Position numbers and translations under genes: made by a program
Shown: piece by piece, positions 1-10,354 of the stretch
How the letters are laid out: each line of letters starts with the position of its first letter
How positions within the stretch are numbered: position 1 is the first letter of the stretch
Origin: Martinezella multihospitum
GTDB lineage: Bacteria > Pseudomonadota > Alphaproteobacteria > Rhizobiales > Rhizobiaceae
Direction of reading: 5' to 3'
NCBI RefSeq assembly: GCF_900094585.1
Contig: NZ_FMAG01000012.1
Span: forward strand, 1 to 64,000
Length of the DNA: 64,000 nt
The notes under the pieces: generated by a model
The model's input: only the letters and a program-made list of their open reading frames with translations
Told to the model about the DNA's origin: nothing
Databases searched by the model: none

Positions 1-23
1 GGGGAGAGCGACTGTCTTATCAG

Positions 24-1285
<1,262 letters not shown>

Positions 1286-1390
1286 AAAGCATTTCCGCTT
1301 TTCTTCGAATCGCGACAACGCTCTAGGCTCTTGTTTCCTTGCGCATTCCGGACGGAAAATCGCTACGCACTTTTCCTGGAAATGCTCTAG
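1286..1390. repeat. RIME-like intergenic mosaic repeat, copy A
   Basis: About 105 bp with internal imperfect palindromes. It is closely similar in the same orientation to 61573-61675: both carry a CGCTTTTCTTCGAATCGCGA-type left arm, GCGGAAAA(C/T)CGCTA(C/T)GCAC in the middle and TTTTCCTGGAA(A/T)TGCTCTA at the right end. A more diverged inverted copy lies at 26889-26990. Size and palindromic design fit the RIME class described for Rhizobium. It sits between the IS and the ndvA terminator. Confidence 0.7.
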
Positions 1391-1395
1391 ACAGC

Positions 1396-1429
1396 AAAAA
1401 GCCGGGAGAGCGTCGCTCTCCCGGCTTTG
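1396..1429 (-). terminator. Rho-independent terminator of ndvA
   Basis: Perfect 15-bp inverted repeat (AAAGCCGGGAGAGCG and its complement) followed on the minus strand by a T-run, about 20 bases past the ndvA stop codon. Confidence 0.9.
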
Positions 1430-1450
1430 ATCTTGGACCCCTTGCGAAGA

Positions 1451-3220
1451 TCAGGCGGCTTCGTGCTCCGTCGTGTGTGCCTTGCGGACTTCCTCGTCCG
1501 TCAGGATGCCGCTGGCGCGCAGCAGGGCGGCGAAGCGGCCGTTGCTCTGGCTGAGCTCGTTGAAGCTGCCGTTCTCGATGATGCGGCCGTTGTCCAGGAA
1601 GAGGACCATGTCGGCCTCGCGAACCGTCGACAGGCGGTGCGCGATGATGAAGGTCGTGCGGTTCTGGCGCAGGTTGTCGATCGCCGTCTTGACCCGGTTT
1701 TCGGTTTCGACGTCGAGCGCGCTGGTGGCTTCGTCGAGCACGAGGATCGGCGCATCCTTGAGGATGGCGCGGGCGATTGCGATACGCTGGCGTTCACCAC
1801 CCGAGAGCTTGTTGCCACGCTCGCCGACGCGGGTATCGTAGCCGCCTTCGCGGGTTTCGATGAAGTCGTTGGCAGCGGCGGCCTGCGCGGCACGAACCAT
1901 TTCTTCCTGCGTCGCACCTTCGCGGCCGAGGCGAATGTTGTCGCTGATCGAGCGATTCAGCAGGCCGGCATCCTGGAAGACGGTGGCGATGAAGCGGCGC
2001 AGCGACTTGCGGGTCACCTTGGTGATGTCGTGACCGTCGACGAGGATCTGGCCCTTCTGCGGGTCGAAGACGCGCTGCAGCAGGTTGACGAGCGTCGTCT
2101 TGCCAGCGCCGGTCGGGCCGACGATGGCGACGGTCTGGCCGGCCTTCACCGTGAAGGAGATGTCGTGCAGGCCCTGCGAGGAGTTGGCGAAGCCGAAGGA
2201 TACGTCGCGGAACTCCACTTCGCCCTTGACGTCCTTGATTTCGGCAAGGCCGGCTGGCTCTTCGCGGTCACGAACGGAATCTTCCAGCGTGTAGAAGTCC
2301 ACGAGCTTGGCGCGCGCTTCGAAAATCTGGTTGGCGAAGTTGCGCAGCTGCTCCAGGCGGCCGATCAGCACGTTGGCGAAGGCGATGAAGGTGATCAGCG
2401 CACCAAGGCTCAGGCTGCCGTCCTGGACGAGGACGGTACCGATCATCAGGATCGCCATCATGGCCACGGTCGAGGCCGTGCGGTTCAGAGCGCCGGCAAG
2501 AGCCCACCAGTCGAGGACCGGATACTGGGCCTCCAGCAGACGTTCGGTGAAGGACTTCAGCGCCTTGGTTTCAGCTTCGATGCGGTTGTAGCTGTGCAGC
2601 ACCGAAACGTTGCTGATCGAGTCGCTCACATGCGAGAAGACGGTATTGTAGTGGCTTTCGACCGAGGTCTGGCCATCTTTCGTACGATTCATGACCAGCC
2701 GGCCGATGATCCAGTAGAAGACGCCGAGCAGGACGAGGACTGCGGACAGGCGCAGGTCCATGGCCATGGCTGTCGGAATCATGATGACGAGCGCAACGGC
2801 GGTCGACAGATGGTTGCGCATGAATTCGAGCCACAGGCCGAACAGCGCTTCGCAGGCGCGCAGCAGCGTGTTCAGCGCGCTCGCCGTGCCGCGCTGGCTA
2901 TGCCAGGAGAGCGGCATCGAGATGATGCGGCCGAATGCTTCGGTGAGCAGGGAGGCGCGGCGGCCATGCGCAAGGCGGTCGGCCTCGCGGGACACCACGA
3001 TGAAGGCGACAGCACTGAAGACGGCAAAGCCGGCCCACAGCACCATGGTCGGCGTGACGGCTTCTTTCTTGGCAATGGCGTCGAAGATGCGGCCGAACAG
3101 AACCGGTTCATAGATGGTGGTCATCGCAAGCGCGATGTTTGCGATCACGACCATCCAAACGCGGTATCGATACGCGCCAAGATACTTCAGGGCTCTTGCA
3201 TAGACTTTGAACAGTGACAC
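1451..3220 (-). CDS. ndvA: Cyclic beta-(1,2)-glucan ABC exporter NdvA/ChvA
   Basis: Fused permease-ATPase (589 aa, homodimer-type half transporter) of the inner membrane that exports cyclic beta-1,2-glucan to the periplasm, needed for osmoadaptation and for nodule invasion or attachment in rhizobia and agrobacteria. Residues 1-310 form the six-helix ABC membrane domain. The C-terminal ATPase shows Walker A GPTGAGKT (about 368-375), LSGGE (about 472-476) and Walker B ILVLDE (about 492-497). The protein resembles S. meliloti NdvA throughout. I chose the GTG at 3220 (MSLFKVYARAL), which matches the known N-terminus and has a GAGGG ribosome site 8 bases upstream; another GTG lies three codons earlier at 3229. 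Monocistronic, ending at a strong terminator, divergent from expR. Confidence 0.97.
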   Translation of the reverse strand: MSLFKVYARALKYLGAYRYRVWMVVIANIALAMTTIYEPVLFGRIFDAIAKKEAVTPTMVLWAGFAVFSAVAFIVVSREADRLAHGRRASLLTEAFGRIISMPLSWHSQRGTASALNTLLRACEALFGLWLEFMRNHLSTAVALVIMIPTAMAMDLRLSAVLVLLGVFYWIIGRLVMNRTKDGQTSVESHYNTVFSHVSDSISNVSVLHSYNRIEAETKALKSFTERLLEAQYPVLDWWALAGALNRTASTVAMMAILMIGTVLVQDGSLSLGALITFIAFANVLIGRLEQLRNFANQIFEARAKLVDFYTLEDSVRDREEPAGLAEIKDVKGEVEFRDVSFGFANSSQGLHDISFTVKAGQTVAIVGPTGAGKTTLVNLLQRVFDPQKGQILVDGHDITKVTRKSLRRFIATVFQDAGLLNRSISDNIRLGREGATQEEMVRAAQAAAANDFIETREGGYDTRVGERGNKLSGGERQRIAIARAILKDAPILVLDEATSALDVETENRVKTAIDNLRQNRTTFIIAHRLSTVREADMVLFLDNGRIIENGSFNELSQSNGRFAALLRASGILTDEEVRKAHTTEHEAA

Positions 3221-3597
3221 GTCAGGCACCCTCTGTGCATCAGCAAAACTCGGAATGCTGCGACACTACAGATCGGTACCTGAACCGGCGATTAACGGAA
3301 TCTGAAGCTGTTTTTTCAAGGGAATTTCCCGCGCAGCGCGTGCCGTCGCAGCCAGGTGCTATCGGCCGCCGCAGAAATGTGACACTTTGGGAACGACCCC
3401 GCCGCGGCATCATCCGTTACTATTAAGTCACGCCGAAGGCGGCCATTCAGGGTTGAATGGCAAAAAAATCGCCAAAGGCGTTCAATTTCGCGTCGGCCTG
3501 AGTATGTTGCCGGCGATTAAGCGCGCTAGGGGGCCTGGCGAGCAGGGTGGCAATGCTCGTCCGCCGATAATTCAGGCTGCGAGGCCGAGGGGTAAAT
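3221..3597. promoter_or_regulatory. ndvA-expR divergent intergenic region
   Basis: About 377 bases between divergent genes, so it must hold the promoters of both. No sigma-70-like pair stands out clearly and no gene is supported. A GAGGGG element directly before the GTG at 3598 serves as the expR ribosome site. Confidence 0.5.
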
Positions 3598-4338
3598 GTG
3601 AATATCCATTCGCTAATACAATTGCTTGTGGTCATCGAAGAATGCAAGCGTACCAAGGATGTCGTGGCCGAGCTCGAGCTTGTGCTCCGTTCCTACAAAT
3701 TCGATTTCTACGGTTTGCTGAGGCAGACGCGGCCGAATGTCGATATCGCCAACTTCATGCTGGCGGGCCGCTGGCCCGATCAATGGCCGCTGACCTATGT
3801 CCGCAAGAGATACATGCTCGTCGACCCTGTAGCGCGCTATGCCACCCGGGCGCAGCGCCCCTTCCGCTGGAGCGATGCCGTGACTGCGCACAAATCGGAT
3901 CCGCTCCGGCGCCGGATGGAGCAGATGATGGCGGATGCCCGTGCCAACGGGCTTATCGACGGCTATATTTTTCCGATTCACGGACGAAGCGGCCTGCTCG
4001 GCAGCATGACGATCGGCGGTGAGGCGGTCGATCTTTCCCCGACGGAGCTTTCGCTCTTCGATGCCGTGGCCAGAAAGGCTTTCTGGCGGCTTCTGGAGCT
4101 GCGTGACGAAGCGCAATCGCTCGAGGAACAGGGGAAGGCCGATCTGAAACTGACCAAGCGCGAGATGGAGGTGCTCAACCATCTGGCCGACGGCATGACC
4201 TCGATCGAGATCAGCCGGCTGCTGAAGATTTCCAATCATACCGTCGACTGGTACATGAACAGCATCCAGGAAAAGCTGAAGGCCAGAAATCGGCAGCACA
4301 TCGTCGCCATCGCTTTCAGAAACGGACTTATTCCGTAA
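3598..4338 (+). CDS. expR: LuxR-type quorum-sensing regulator, ExpR-like
   Basis: LuxR family protein of 246 aa: an N-terminal acyl-homoserine-lactone-binding domain (about 15-165) and a C-terminal helix-turn-helix (about 183-245). Residues that contact AHL in the family are present: W63, Y67, D76, P77, W91 and G118. There is no luxI-type synthase in the window, so it is a LuxR solo here. The identity rests on family plus position: in S. meliloti, expR lies between ndvA and pyc, the same arrangement as here. ExpR binds long-chain AHLs and controls exopolysaccharide and motility genes there. GTG start with a GAGGGG site upstream. Exact regulon in this strain is unknown. Confidence 0.85.
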   Translation: MNIHSLIQLLVVIEECKRTKDVVAELELVLRSYKFDFYGLLRQTRPNVDIANFMLAGRWPDQWPLTYVRKRYMLVDPVARYATRAQRPFRWSDAVTAHKSDPLRRRMEQMMADARANGLIDGYIFPIHGRSGLLGSMTIGGEAVDLSPTELSLFDAVARKAFWRLLELRDEAQSLEEQGKADLKLTKREMEVLNHLADGMTSIEISRLLKISNHTVDWYMNSIQEKLKARNRQHIVAIAFRNGLIP

Positions 4339-4454
4339 CGGCAACTATTTTGATGTCGGATGTCGCAGGAGAAATTGAACTTCCCGTGACAAGAAGTTAA
4401 GAATTCTCTTCGCGGGTGCAGCATTGCCCGTTTCGATGCCGTGAGGAGACAGCA

Positions 4455-7400
4455 TTGCCCATTTCCAAGATCCTGGTTGCCAACCGTTCCGAAATCGCCA
4501 TCCGCGTATTCCGCGCCGCCAACGAGCTTGGCATAAAAACGGTGGCCATCTGGGCCGAGGAAGACAAACTCGCGCTGCATCGCTTCAAGGCGGACGAGAG
4601 CTATCAGGTCGGCCGCGGTCCGCATCTTGCCCGTGATCTCGGGCCGATCGAGAGCTATCTGTCGATCGACGAGATCATCCGCGTCGCCAAGCTTTCCGGC
4701 GCCGACGCGATCCATCCGGGCTACGGTCTTCTGTCGGAAAGCCCTGAATTCGTCGATGCCTGCGATGCCGCCGGCATCATCTTCATCGGCCCGCGCGCCG
4801 ATACGATGCGCCAGCTCGGCAACAAGGTCGCCGCCCGCAATCTCGCGATCTCGGTCGGCGTGCCCGTCGTGCCGGCCACCGATCCCTTGCCTGACGATAT
4901 GAAGGAAGTCGCCAAGATGGCGGCCGAGATCGGCTATCCGGTCATGCTCAAAGCTTCCTGGGGCGGCGGCGGCCGCGGCATGCGCGCCATCCGCTCCGAG
5001 GCCGATCTCGCCAAGGAAGTGACGGAGGCCAAGCGCGAAGCGAAGGCCGCCTTCGGCAAGGACGAGGTCTATCTCGAAAAGCTCGTCGAGCGCGCCCGCC
5101 ACGTCGAAAGCCAGATCCTCGGCGACACGCACGGCAATGTCGTGCACCTGTTCGAACGCGACTGTTCGGTTCAGCGCCGCAACCAGAAGGTCGTCGAGCG
5201 TGCGCCGGCGCCCTATCTTACCGATGCGCAGCGTCAGGAGCTGGCCGCCTATTCGCTGAAGATCGCCAAGGCGACGAATTATGTCGGCGCCGGCACCGTC
5301 GAATATCTGATGGATGCCGATACCGGCAAATTCTACTTCATCGAAGTCAATCCGCGTATCCAGGTCGAGCATACCGTTACCGAAGTCGTCACCGGCATCG
5401 ATATCGTCAAGGCGCAGATCCATATCCTCGACGGCTTTGCCATCGGCACGCCGGAATCGGGCGTTCCGAAGCAGGAAGACATCCGGCTCAACGGCCATGC
5501 GCTGCAGTGCCGCGTGACGACGGAAGACCCGGAGCATAACTTCATTCCGGATTACGGCCGCATCACCGCCTATCGTTCGGCTTCGGGTTTCGGCATCCGT
5601 CTGGACGGCGGCACGTCCTATTCGGGTGCGATCATCACCCGCTATTATGATCCGCTGCTGGTGAAGGTGACGGCCTGGGCGCCGAACCCGCAGGAGGCGA
5701 TCGCCCGCATGTACCGTGCGCTGCGCGAATTCCGCATCCGTGGCGTCGCGACGAACCTTACCTTCCTCGAAGCGATCATCACGCACGAGAAATTCCGCGA
5801 CAACAGCTATACGACGCGCTTCATCGATTCCACGCCGGAACTGTTCCAGCAGGTCAAGCGCCAGGACCGCGCCACGAAGCTTCTGACCTATCTCGCTGAC
5901 GTCACGGTCAACGGCCATCCCGAAACGCGCGGCCGTCCGGAGCCTTCGGCAAAGGCCGCCCAACCGGTGCTGCCCTATATCGACAGCGCTATTCCGGATG
6001 GAACCAAGCAGCTCCTCGACAAGCTCGGCCCGCAGAAATTCGCCGAATGGATGCGCGGCGAGAAGCGCGTGCTGATGACCGACACGACGATGCGCGACGG
6101 CCATCAATCGCTGCTTGCGACGCGCATGCGTACCTATGACATCGCCAGCATCGCCGGCACCTATGCGCGCGCCCTGCCGCAGCTTCTGTCGCTGGAGTGC
6201 TGGGGCGGCGCCACCTTCGACGTCTCCATGCGCTTCCTCACCGAAGATCCGTGGGAGCGCCTGTCGCTGATCCGCGAGGGTGCGCCTAACCTGCTTCTGC
6301 AGATGCTGCTGCGTGGCGCCAACGGCGTCGGCTACACCAACTATCCCGACAATGTCGTGAAATACTTCGTCCGCCAGGCAGCCAAGGGCGGCGTCGATCT
6401 CTTCCGTGTCTTCGACTGCCTGAACTGGGTCGAAAACATGCGCGTGTCGATGGATGCCGTTGCCGAGGAGAACAAGCTCTGCGAAGCGGCGATCTGCTAC
6501 ACGGGTGATATCCTGAACTCGGCGCGCCCGAAATACGATCTGAAATATTATACCGATCTCGCCGTCGAGCTGGAAAAGGCCGGTGCCCACATCATCGCGC
6601 TGAAGGATATGGCCGGCCTTCTGAAGCCGGCGGCCGCCAAGGTGCTATTCAAGGCGCTGCGCGAGGCGACGGGTCTGCCGATCCACTTCCACACGCATGA
6701 TACATCGGGCATTGCCGCTGCAACCGTACTTGCTGCGGTCGACGCCGGCGTCGATGCCGTCGATGCGGCGATGGATGCGCTGTCCGGCAATACCTCGCAG
6801 CCCTGCCTCGGCTCGATCGTCGAAGCCCTCAAGGGTTCCGAGCGCGATCCGGGGCTCGATCCCGAATGGATCCGCCGCATCTCCTTCTACTGGGAAGCCG
6901 TGCGCCACCAGTACGCCGCCTTCGAAAGCGACCTCAAGGGTCCGGCTTCGGAAGTCTATCTTCACGAAATGCCGGGCGGCCAGTTCACCAACCTCAAGGA
7001 ACAGGCCCGCTCGCTCGGTCTCGAGACCCGCTGGCACCAGGTGGCGCAGGCCTATGCCGATGCCAACCAGATGTTCGGCGATATCGTCAAGGTGACGCCA
7101 TCCTCCAAGGTCGTCGGCGACATGGCGCTGATGATGGTGAGCCAGGACCTGACGGTTGCCGATGTCGAAAACCCGGCCAAGGATATCGCCTTCCCGGATT
7201 CGGTCGTCTCGATGCTGAAGGGTGATCTCGGCCAGCCGCCGTCGGGATGGCCGGAAGCGCTGCAAAAGAAAGCGCTGAAGGGCGACAAACCCTATGTCGT
7301 TCGCCCCGGCTCCCTGCTTGCCGAAGCTGATCTCGATGCCGAGCGTAAGGTCATCGAGACCAAGCTGGAGCGCAAGGTCGACGACTTCGAATTCGCCTCC

Positions 7401-7916
7401 TACCTGATGTATCCGAAGGTCTTCACCGACTATGCGCTGGCCGCCGACACCTACGGCCCCGTCTCGGTGCTGCCGACGCCGGCCTATTTCTACGGTCTGA
7501 AGGAAGGCGACGAGCTGTTTGCCGAGATCGAGAAGGGCAAGACGCTCGTGATCGTCAACCAGGCGATGACGACGACCGACGACAAGGGCATGGTGACGGT
7601 GTTCTTCGAACTCAACGGCCAGCCGCGCCGCATCAAGGTGCCGGATCGCGCCCATGGTGCTTCCGGCAGTGCCGTGCGCCGCAAGGCCGAGACCGGCAAT
7701 GCCGCCCATGTCGGTGCGCCGATGCCGGGCGTCATCTCGACGGTGTTCGTCTCGCCCGGTCAGGCGATCAAGGCCGGTGACGTGCTCGTGTCCATCGAGG
7801 CCATGAAGATGGAAACGGCACTGCACGCCGAAAAGGACGGCACGATCTCCGAAGTGCTGGTGCGCGCCGGCGACCAGATCGATGCCAAGGATCTGCTTGT
7901 CGTCTACGGCGCCTGA
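4455..7916 (+). CDS. pyc: Pyruvate carboxylase
   Basis: Single-chain biotin enzyme (1153 aa) converting pyruvate, bicarbonate and ATP to oxaloacetate, the main anaplerotic step in rhizobia growing on sugars. Order of domains: biotin carboxylase with ATP-grasp (about 1-450; glycine-rich GGGGRGMR), carboxyltransferase (about 530-810; TDTTMRDGHQSLLATR, metal-binding HFHTHDTSG), conserved PYC/OADA region, and C-terminal biotinyl domain with AMKM (biotinyl Lys about 1118). I chose the TTG at 4455 (MPISKILVAN), which matches other rhizobial Pyc proteins and has a GAGGAG site at about 4443-4448. The frame is open 13 codons further upstream but without a ribosome site. Confidence 0.97.
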   Translation: MPISKILVANRSEIAIRVFRAANELGIKTVAIWAEEDKLALHRFKADESYQVGRGPHLARDLGPIESYLSIDEIIRVAKLSGADAIHPGYGLLSESPEFVDACDAAGIIFIGPRADTMRQLGNKVAARNLAISVGVPVVPATDPLPDDMKEVAKMAAEIGYPVMLKASWGGGGRGMRAIRSEADLAKEVTEAKREAKAAFGKDEVYLEKLVERARHVESQILGDTHGNVVHLFERDCSVQRRNQKVVERAPAPYLTDAQRQELAAYSLKIAKATNYVGAGTVEYLMDADTGKFYFIEVNPRIQVEHTVTEVVTGIDIVKAQIHILDGFAIGTPESGVPKQEDIRLNGHALQCRVTTEDPEHNFIPDYGRITAYRSASGFGIRLDGGTSYSGAIITRYYDPLLVKVTAWAPNPQEAIARMYRALREFRIRGVATNLTFLEAIITHEKFRDNSYTTRFIDSTPELFQQVKRQDRATKLLTYLADVTVNGHPETRGRPEPSAKAAQPVLPYIDSAIPDGTKQLLDKLGPQKFAEWMRGEKRVLMTDTTMRDGHQSLLATRMRTYDIASIAGTYARALPQLLSLECWGGATFDVSMRFLTEDPWERLSLIREGAPNLLLQMLLRGANGVGYTNYPDNVVKYFVRQAAKGGVDLFRVFDCLNWVENMRVSMDAVAEENKLCEAAICYTGDILNSARPKYDLKYYTDLAVELEKAGAHIIALKDMAGLLKPAAAKVLFKALREATGLPIHFHTHDTSGIAAATVLAAVDAGVDAVDAAMDALSGNTSQPCLGSIVEALKGSERDPGLDPEWIRRISFYWEAVRHQYAAFESDLKGPASEVYLHEMPGGQFTNLKEQARSLGLETRWHQVAQAYADANQMFGDIVKVTPSSKVVGDMALMMVSQDLTVADVENPAKDIAFPDSVVSMLKGDLGQPPSGWPEALQKKALKGDKPYVVRPGSLLAEADLDAERKVIETKLERKVDDFEFASYLMYPKVFTDYALAADTYGPVSVLPTPAYFYGLKEGDELFAEIEKGKTLVIVNQAMTTTDDKGMVTVFFELNGQPRRIKVPDRAHGASGSAVRRKAETGNAAHVGAPMPGVISTVFVSPGQAIKAGDVLVSIEAMKMETALHAEKDGTISEVLVRAGDQIDAKDLLVVYGA

Positions 7917-7933
7917 GCGTCCATAGAGATACG

Positions 7934-7963
7934 AAAAGGGCCGGCTCCAATCCGGCCCTTTTT
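7934..7963 (+). terminator. Rho-independent terminator of pyc
   Basis: AAAAGGGCCGG and CCGGCCCTTTTT arms separated by a 7-base loop, starting 17 bases after the pyc stop. Confidence 0.9.
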
Positions 7964-7991
7964 GTGCAGCTTTTCGGACAGAGGCGCAGCC

Positions 7992-8813
7992 ATGACTGAT
8001 CGTTCCCTGCATATCGGGCAATACGACGTTACACTTCTGCTCGACGGCCTCTTCGAGGCGCCGGCGGATATGTTGATCCACGCGGATGGCGATGCTGCCC
8101 GGCAGCACGCGATCGCAAGCTGGGGCAAGCCGACGCTTCAGGTGGATGTGAACTGCTTCCTTCTGCGCGGGCCTGCCGGGGTTCTTCTGATCGATGCCGG
8201 CACGGGTACGTCATGGGGGCCGAAATACGGCCATGCACGATCGGCATTGCAGGAAGCGGGTGTTTCGCCGGATGAAATCCAGGGCGTCTTGCTCACCCAT
8301 ATCCATGGCGATCATGCACTCGGTCTGTTCGATGGCGACGAGCCATACTTCCCGCATGCAGAGGTGTTCGTACCGGAGCGTGATATCGCCTTCTTCACTG
8401 ACCAGGCTGAGCGTGAGGCGCTGCCGGAGGCGAGACGCGGCGGCTTCAAGATTGCCGAGCAGCTGCAGCGCATCTACGGCGCGCGCATAAGGCGGATCGG
8501 GCCAGGCGAAGTGCTTGTTGGCATAGAGGCGCGTTCGCTGCCGGGGCACACGCCCGGCCACACAGGCTATTTGCTTTGCGGCGGCGACAATTCCTTGCTG
8601 ATCTGGGGCGATACCTTGCATGTGGGGGATCTGCAGCCCGGCGATCCGAAGATCGGCCTAGCCTATGATCTCGATCCAGGGCAGGCTGCCAGAACCCGCC
8701 AAGTGGCTCTGGAAGATGCGGCCCGCGAAGGCTGGATCGTCGCCGGCGGCCACATCACCGGCTTTGGACGCGTGCGGCGGGAAGCGAAGGACTACAAGAT
8801 CGGACCGGTGTGA
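7992..8813 (+). CDS. MBL-fold metallo-hydrolase
   Basis: Metallo-beta-lactamase-fold protein of 273 aa. The metal motif is THIHGDHALG (H103, H105, D107, H108), followed by the downstream histidine of LPGHTPGHTGY (about 180-190) and GDTLHVGD. This arrangement is that of quorum-lactonase / glyoxalase-II-like hydrolases, but substrate cannot be read from sequence. A lactonase role next to expR would be attractive but is only speculation. ATG at 7992 chosen over an upstream in-frame codon at 7962 that lies inside the pyc terminator. It converges on the MFS gene with 14 bases between stops. Confidence 0.8.
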   Translation: MTDRSLHIGQYDVTLLLDGLFEAPADMLIHADGDAARQHAIASWGKPTLQVDVNCFLLRGPAGVLLIDAGTGTSWGPKYGHARSALQEAGVSPDEIQGVLLTHIHGDHALGLFDGDEPYFPHAEVFVPERDIAFFTDQAEREALPEARRGGFKIAEQLQRIYGARIRRIGPGEVLVGIEARSLPGHTPGHTGYLLCGGDNSLLIWGDTLHVGDLQPGDPKIGLAYDLDPGQAARTRQVALEDAAREGWIVAGGHITGFGRVRREAKDYKIGPV

Positions 8814-8827
8814 AAACAATCCGCTGG

Positions 8828-10087
8828 TCATGTAACCGAACCCGTCTTGCGCCGCTCCGCGAAGGCAGCCCAGAATGCCACCAGCAGCGCGAGCAATGCT
8901 GACATCAGCATCAGGACGAACAGGGTATGGATCGTCGGTGATCGCTCAAGGAATAGTCCGGCAATGGAGCCGATGACCGCGCCGCCCGATATCCGCATGG
9001 CGGCGGCGAGCCCCGCGGCCGTCCCGACCATATCTGATCGTACCGACATCGCGCCGCTATTGGCGGCCGGCATGGTGAGGCCGTTGCCGATGCCGATGAA
9101 GATGCAGGGGCCGAAGAGCGCCCAAACATGAGTCGTGCCGGACAGCGACAGGGCAAGGCCTGATATCAAGCCGATACAGGTCAGAAACCGCGCTATGACA
9201 AGGATCATGCCGAGCGGAATGCGTGCCCCATAGCGGCCGGCCAGATAGCTGCCCAGAATGAAGCCGGCGGGAACCAGGCCCATATAGAAGCCGAGCATAG
9301 CGCTCGAGCCACCAAGCGTGTCGCCGATCGTGAGCGGCGCCCCACCGAGGAAGATGTAAAGCACGCCCATCGAGCAGGCCATGCAGAGCGTATAGGCCCA
9401 GAACCGCTGCGAACGCAGAAGCAGTCCATAGGAGGCGATGTAGTTTCTGCGTGTACCTGATGCAGGCGCCCTCGATCCCTTCAATTCATGCAGAGACAGA
9501 AGAAAGGCTGCGATGCCGAGGATTGCGAGGACGACGAAGCTTGCCTGCCAGCCGAACACTTCGTCCAGCGAGCCGCCGAACAGCGGGCCGACCATGGGTG
9601 CCAGCGCCCATCCCATGGCGAGATAGCCGAATTTGCTTGCTGCCTCGCGATCGTTTGAGGTTTTCTTGATGATGACGAGCGCGACGGAGTAGCAGGGTCC
9701 GATGCACGCCTGCATCATGCGGCACAGCAGGAAGATGCCGATATTCGGAGCGAACACACAGCCGATCGAGGTAACGATGAAGATCGAGAGCGCCGTCAGG
9801 ACGACCGGCCTGCGGCCGAACCGATCCGATATCGCGCCGCCGATGGCTTCAAGGGCTGCCGTGACGATGGAAAAGCCGGCGACGGAGAGGTTCACGAGGG
9901 CGAAATCGGCGTGGAATGCCACAGCGATCTTCGGCAACGATGGCAGGATCATATTCACCGGCAACACGGCAAGCGCCGAGAGCAGGATGAGGGTTATCAG
10001 CCGCGGCTGTGCGGCGGTTCTTTCGGTGGTCGTATCGTCGGTTGCTTGCTTGGATGAATGATCGATGCGGCTTTCGGTGTGCGTCAT
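8828..10087 (-). CDS. MFS drug-resistance transporter, Bcr/CflA-like
   Basis: Major facilitator of 419 aa with about 12 membrane segments after a hydrophilic N-terminus of about 30 residues. ISDRFGRRPV is the MFS motif A between helices 2 and 3, and the GWALAPMVGPLFGG region resembles the antiporter motif C. The family exports drugs or small metabolites by proton antiport. The gene is preceded by a structured RNA with an intrinsic terminator (see 10150-10260), which suggests leader-based control. Confidence 0.8.
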   Translation of the reverse strand: MTHTESRIDHSSKQATDDTTTERTAAQPRLITLILLSALAVLPVNMILPSLPKIAVAFHADFALVNLSVAGFSIVTAALEAIGGAISDRFGRRPVVLTALSIFIVTSIGCVFAPNIGIFLLCRMMQACIGPCYSVALVIIKKTSNDREAASKFGYLAMGWALAPMVGPLFGGSLDEVFGWQASFVVLAILGIAAFLLSLHELKGSRAPASGTRRNYIASYGLLLRSQRFWAYTLCMACSMGVLYIFLGGAPLTIGDTLGGSSAMLGFYMGLVPAGFILGSYLAGRYGARIPLGMILVIARFLTCIGLISGLALSLSGTTHVWALFGPCIFIGIGNGLTMPAANSGAMSVRSDMVGTAAGLAAAMRISGGAVIGSIAGLFLERSPTIHTLFVLMLMSALLALLVAFWAAFAERRKTGSVT

Positions 10088-10149
10088 GGCCTTGTCCGTC
10101 GTATGGATGGGGAGTCGAGGGTGATCTGACGAGGCGCTGCCCGGATTTC

Positions 10150-10260
10150 AGGCAATAAAAAAGGCCCCGTCAGGAGCCTGCTTACCGCGCATGGGTGCTT
10201 TCGCCGGATGGTTACACCATCTTGCCCATGCGCCTTCCTACCACTACGAGAACGAGTGCC
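10150..10260 (-). ncRNA. Candidate structured leader RNA or small RNA with terminator
   Basis: On the minus strand a GCGCATGGG / CCCATGCGC stem encloses an ATGGT-GTAA-CCAT hairpin and a GCGAAAGC loop. A short linker leads to an AGGCTCC-TGAC-GGGGCCT hairpin followed by six or more T. The T-run ends about 65 bases before the MFS start at 10087. This is the layout of an attenuated 5' leader (aptamer plus terminator), but an independent sRNA ending there would look the same. I do not recognise it as TPP, SAM, cobalamin, glycine, fluoride or guanidine classes. Confidence 0.5.
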
Positions 10261-10354
10261 GTATCCATGAGATTAGAGCTAACCGCAAAGCGGCCCAGCG
10301 TCAATGCGCGGCTTTGCCCCAATATGAAGCCATTTTCGGCCCAGGTCGGCGGGC

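Noticed and set aside
1427-3217. Plus-strand 596-aa open frame
   Set aside because: Antisense to ndvA; composition is the usual D/R/H/V-rich shadow of a high-GC gene.
4236-6590. Minus-strand 784-aa open frame
   Set aside because: Antisense to expR end and pyc, no domain or ribosome site; a shadow.
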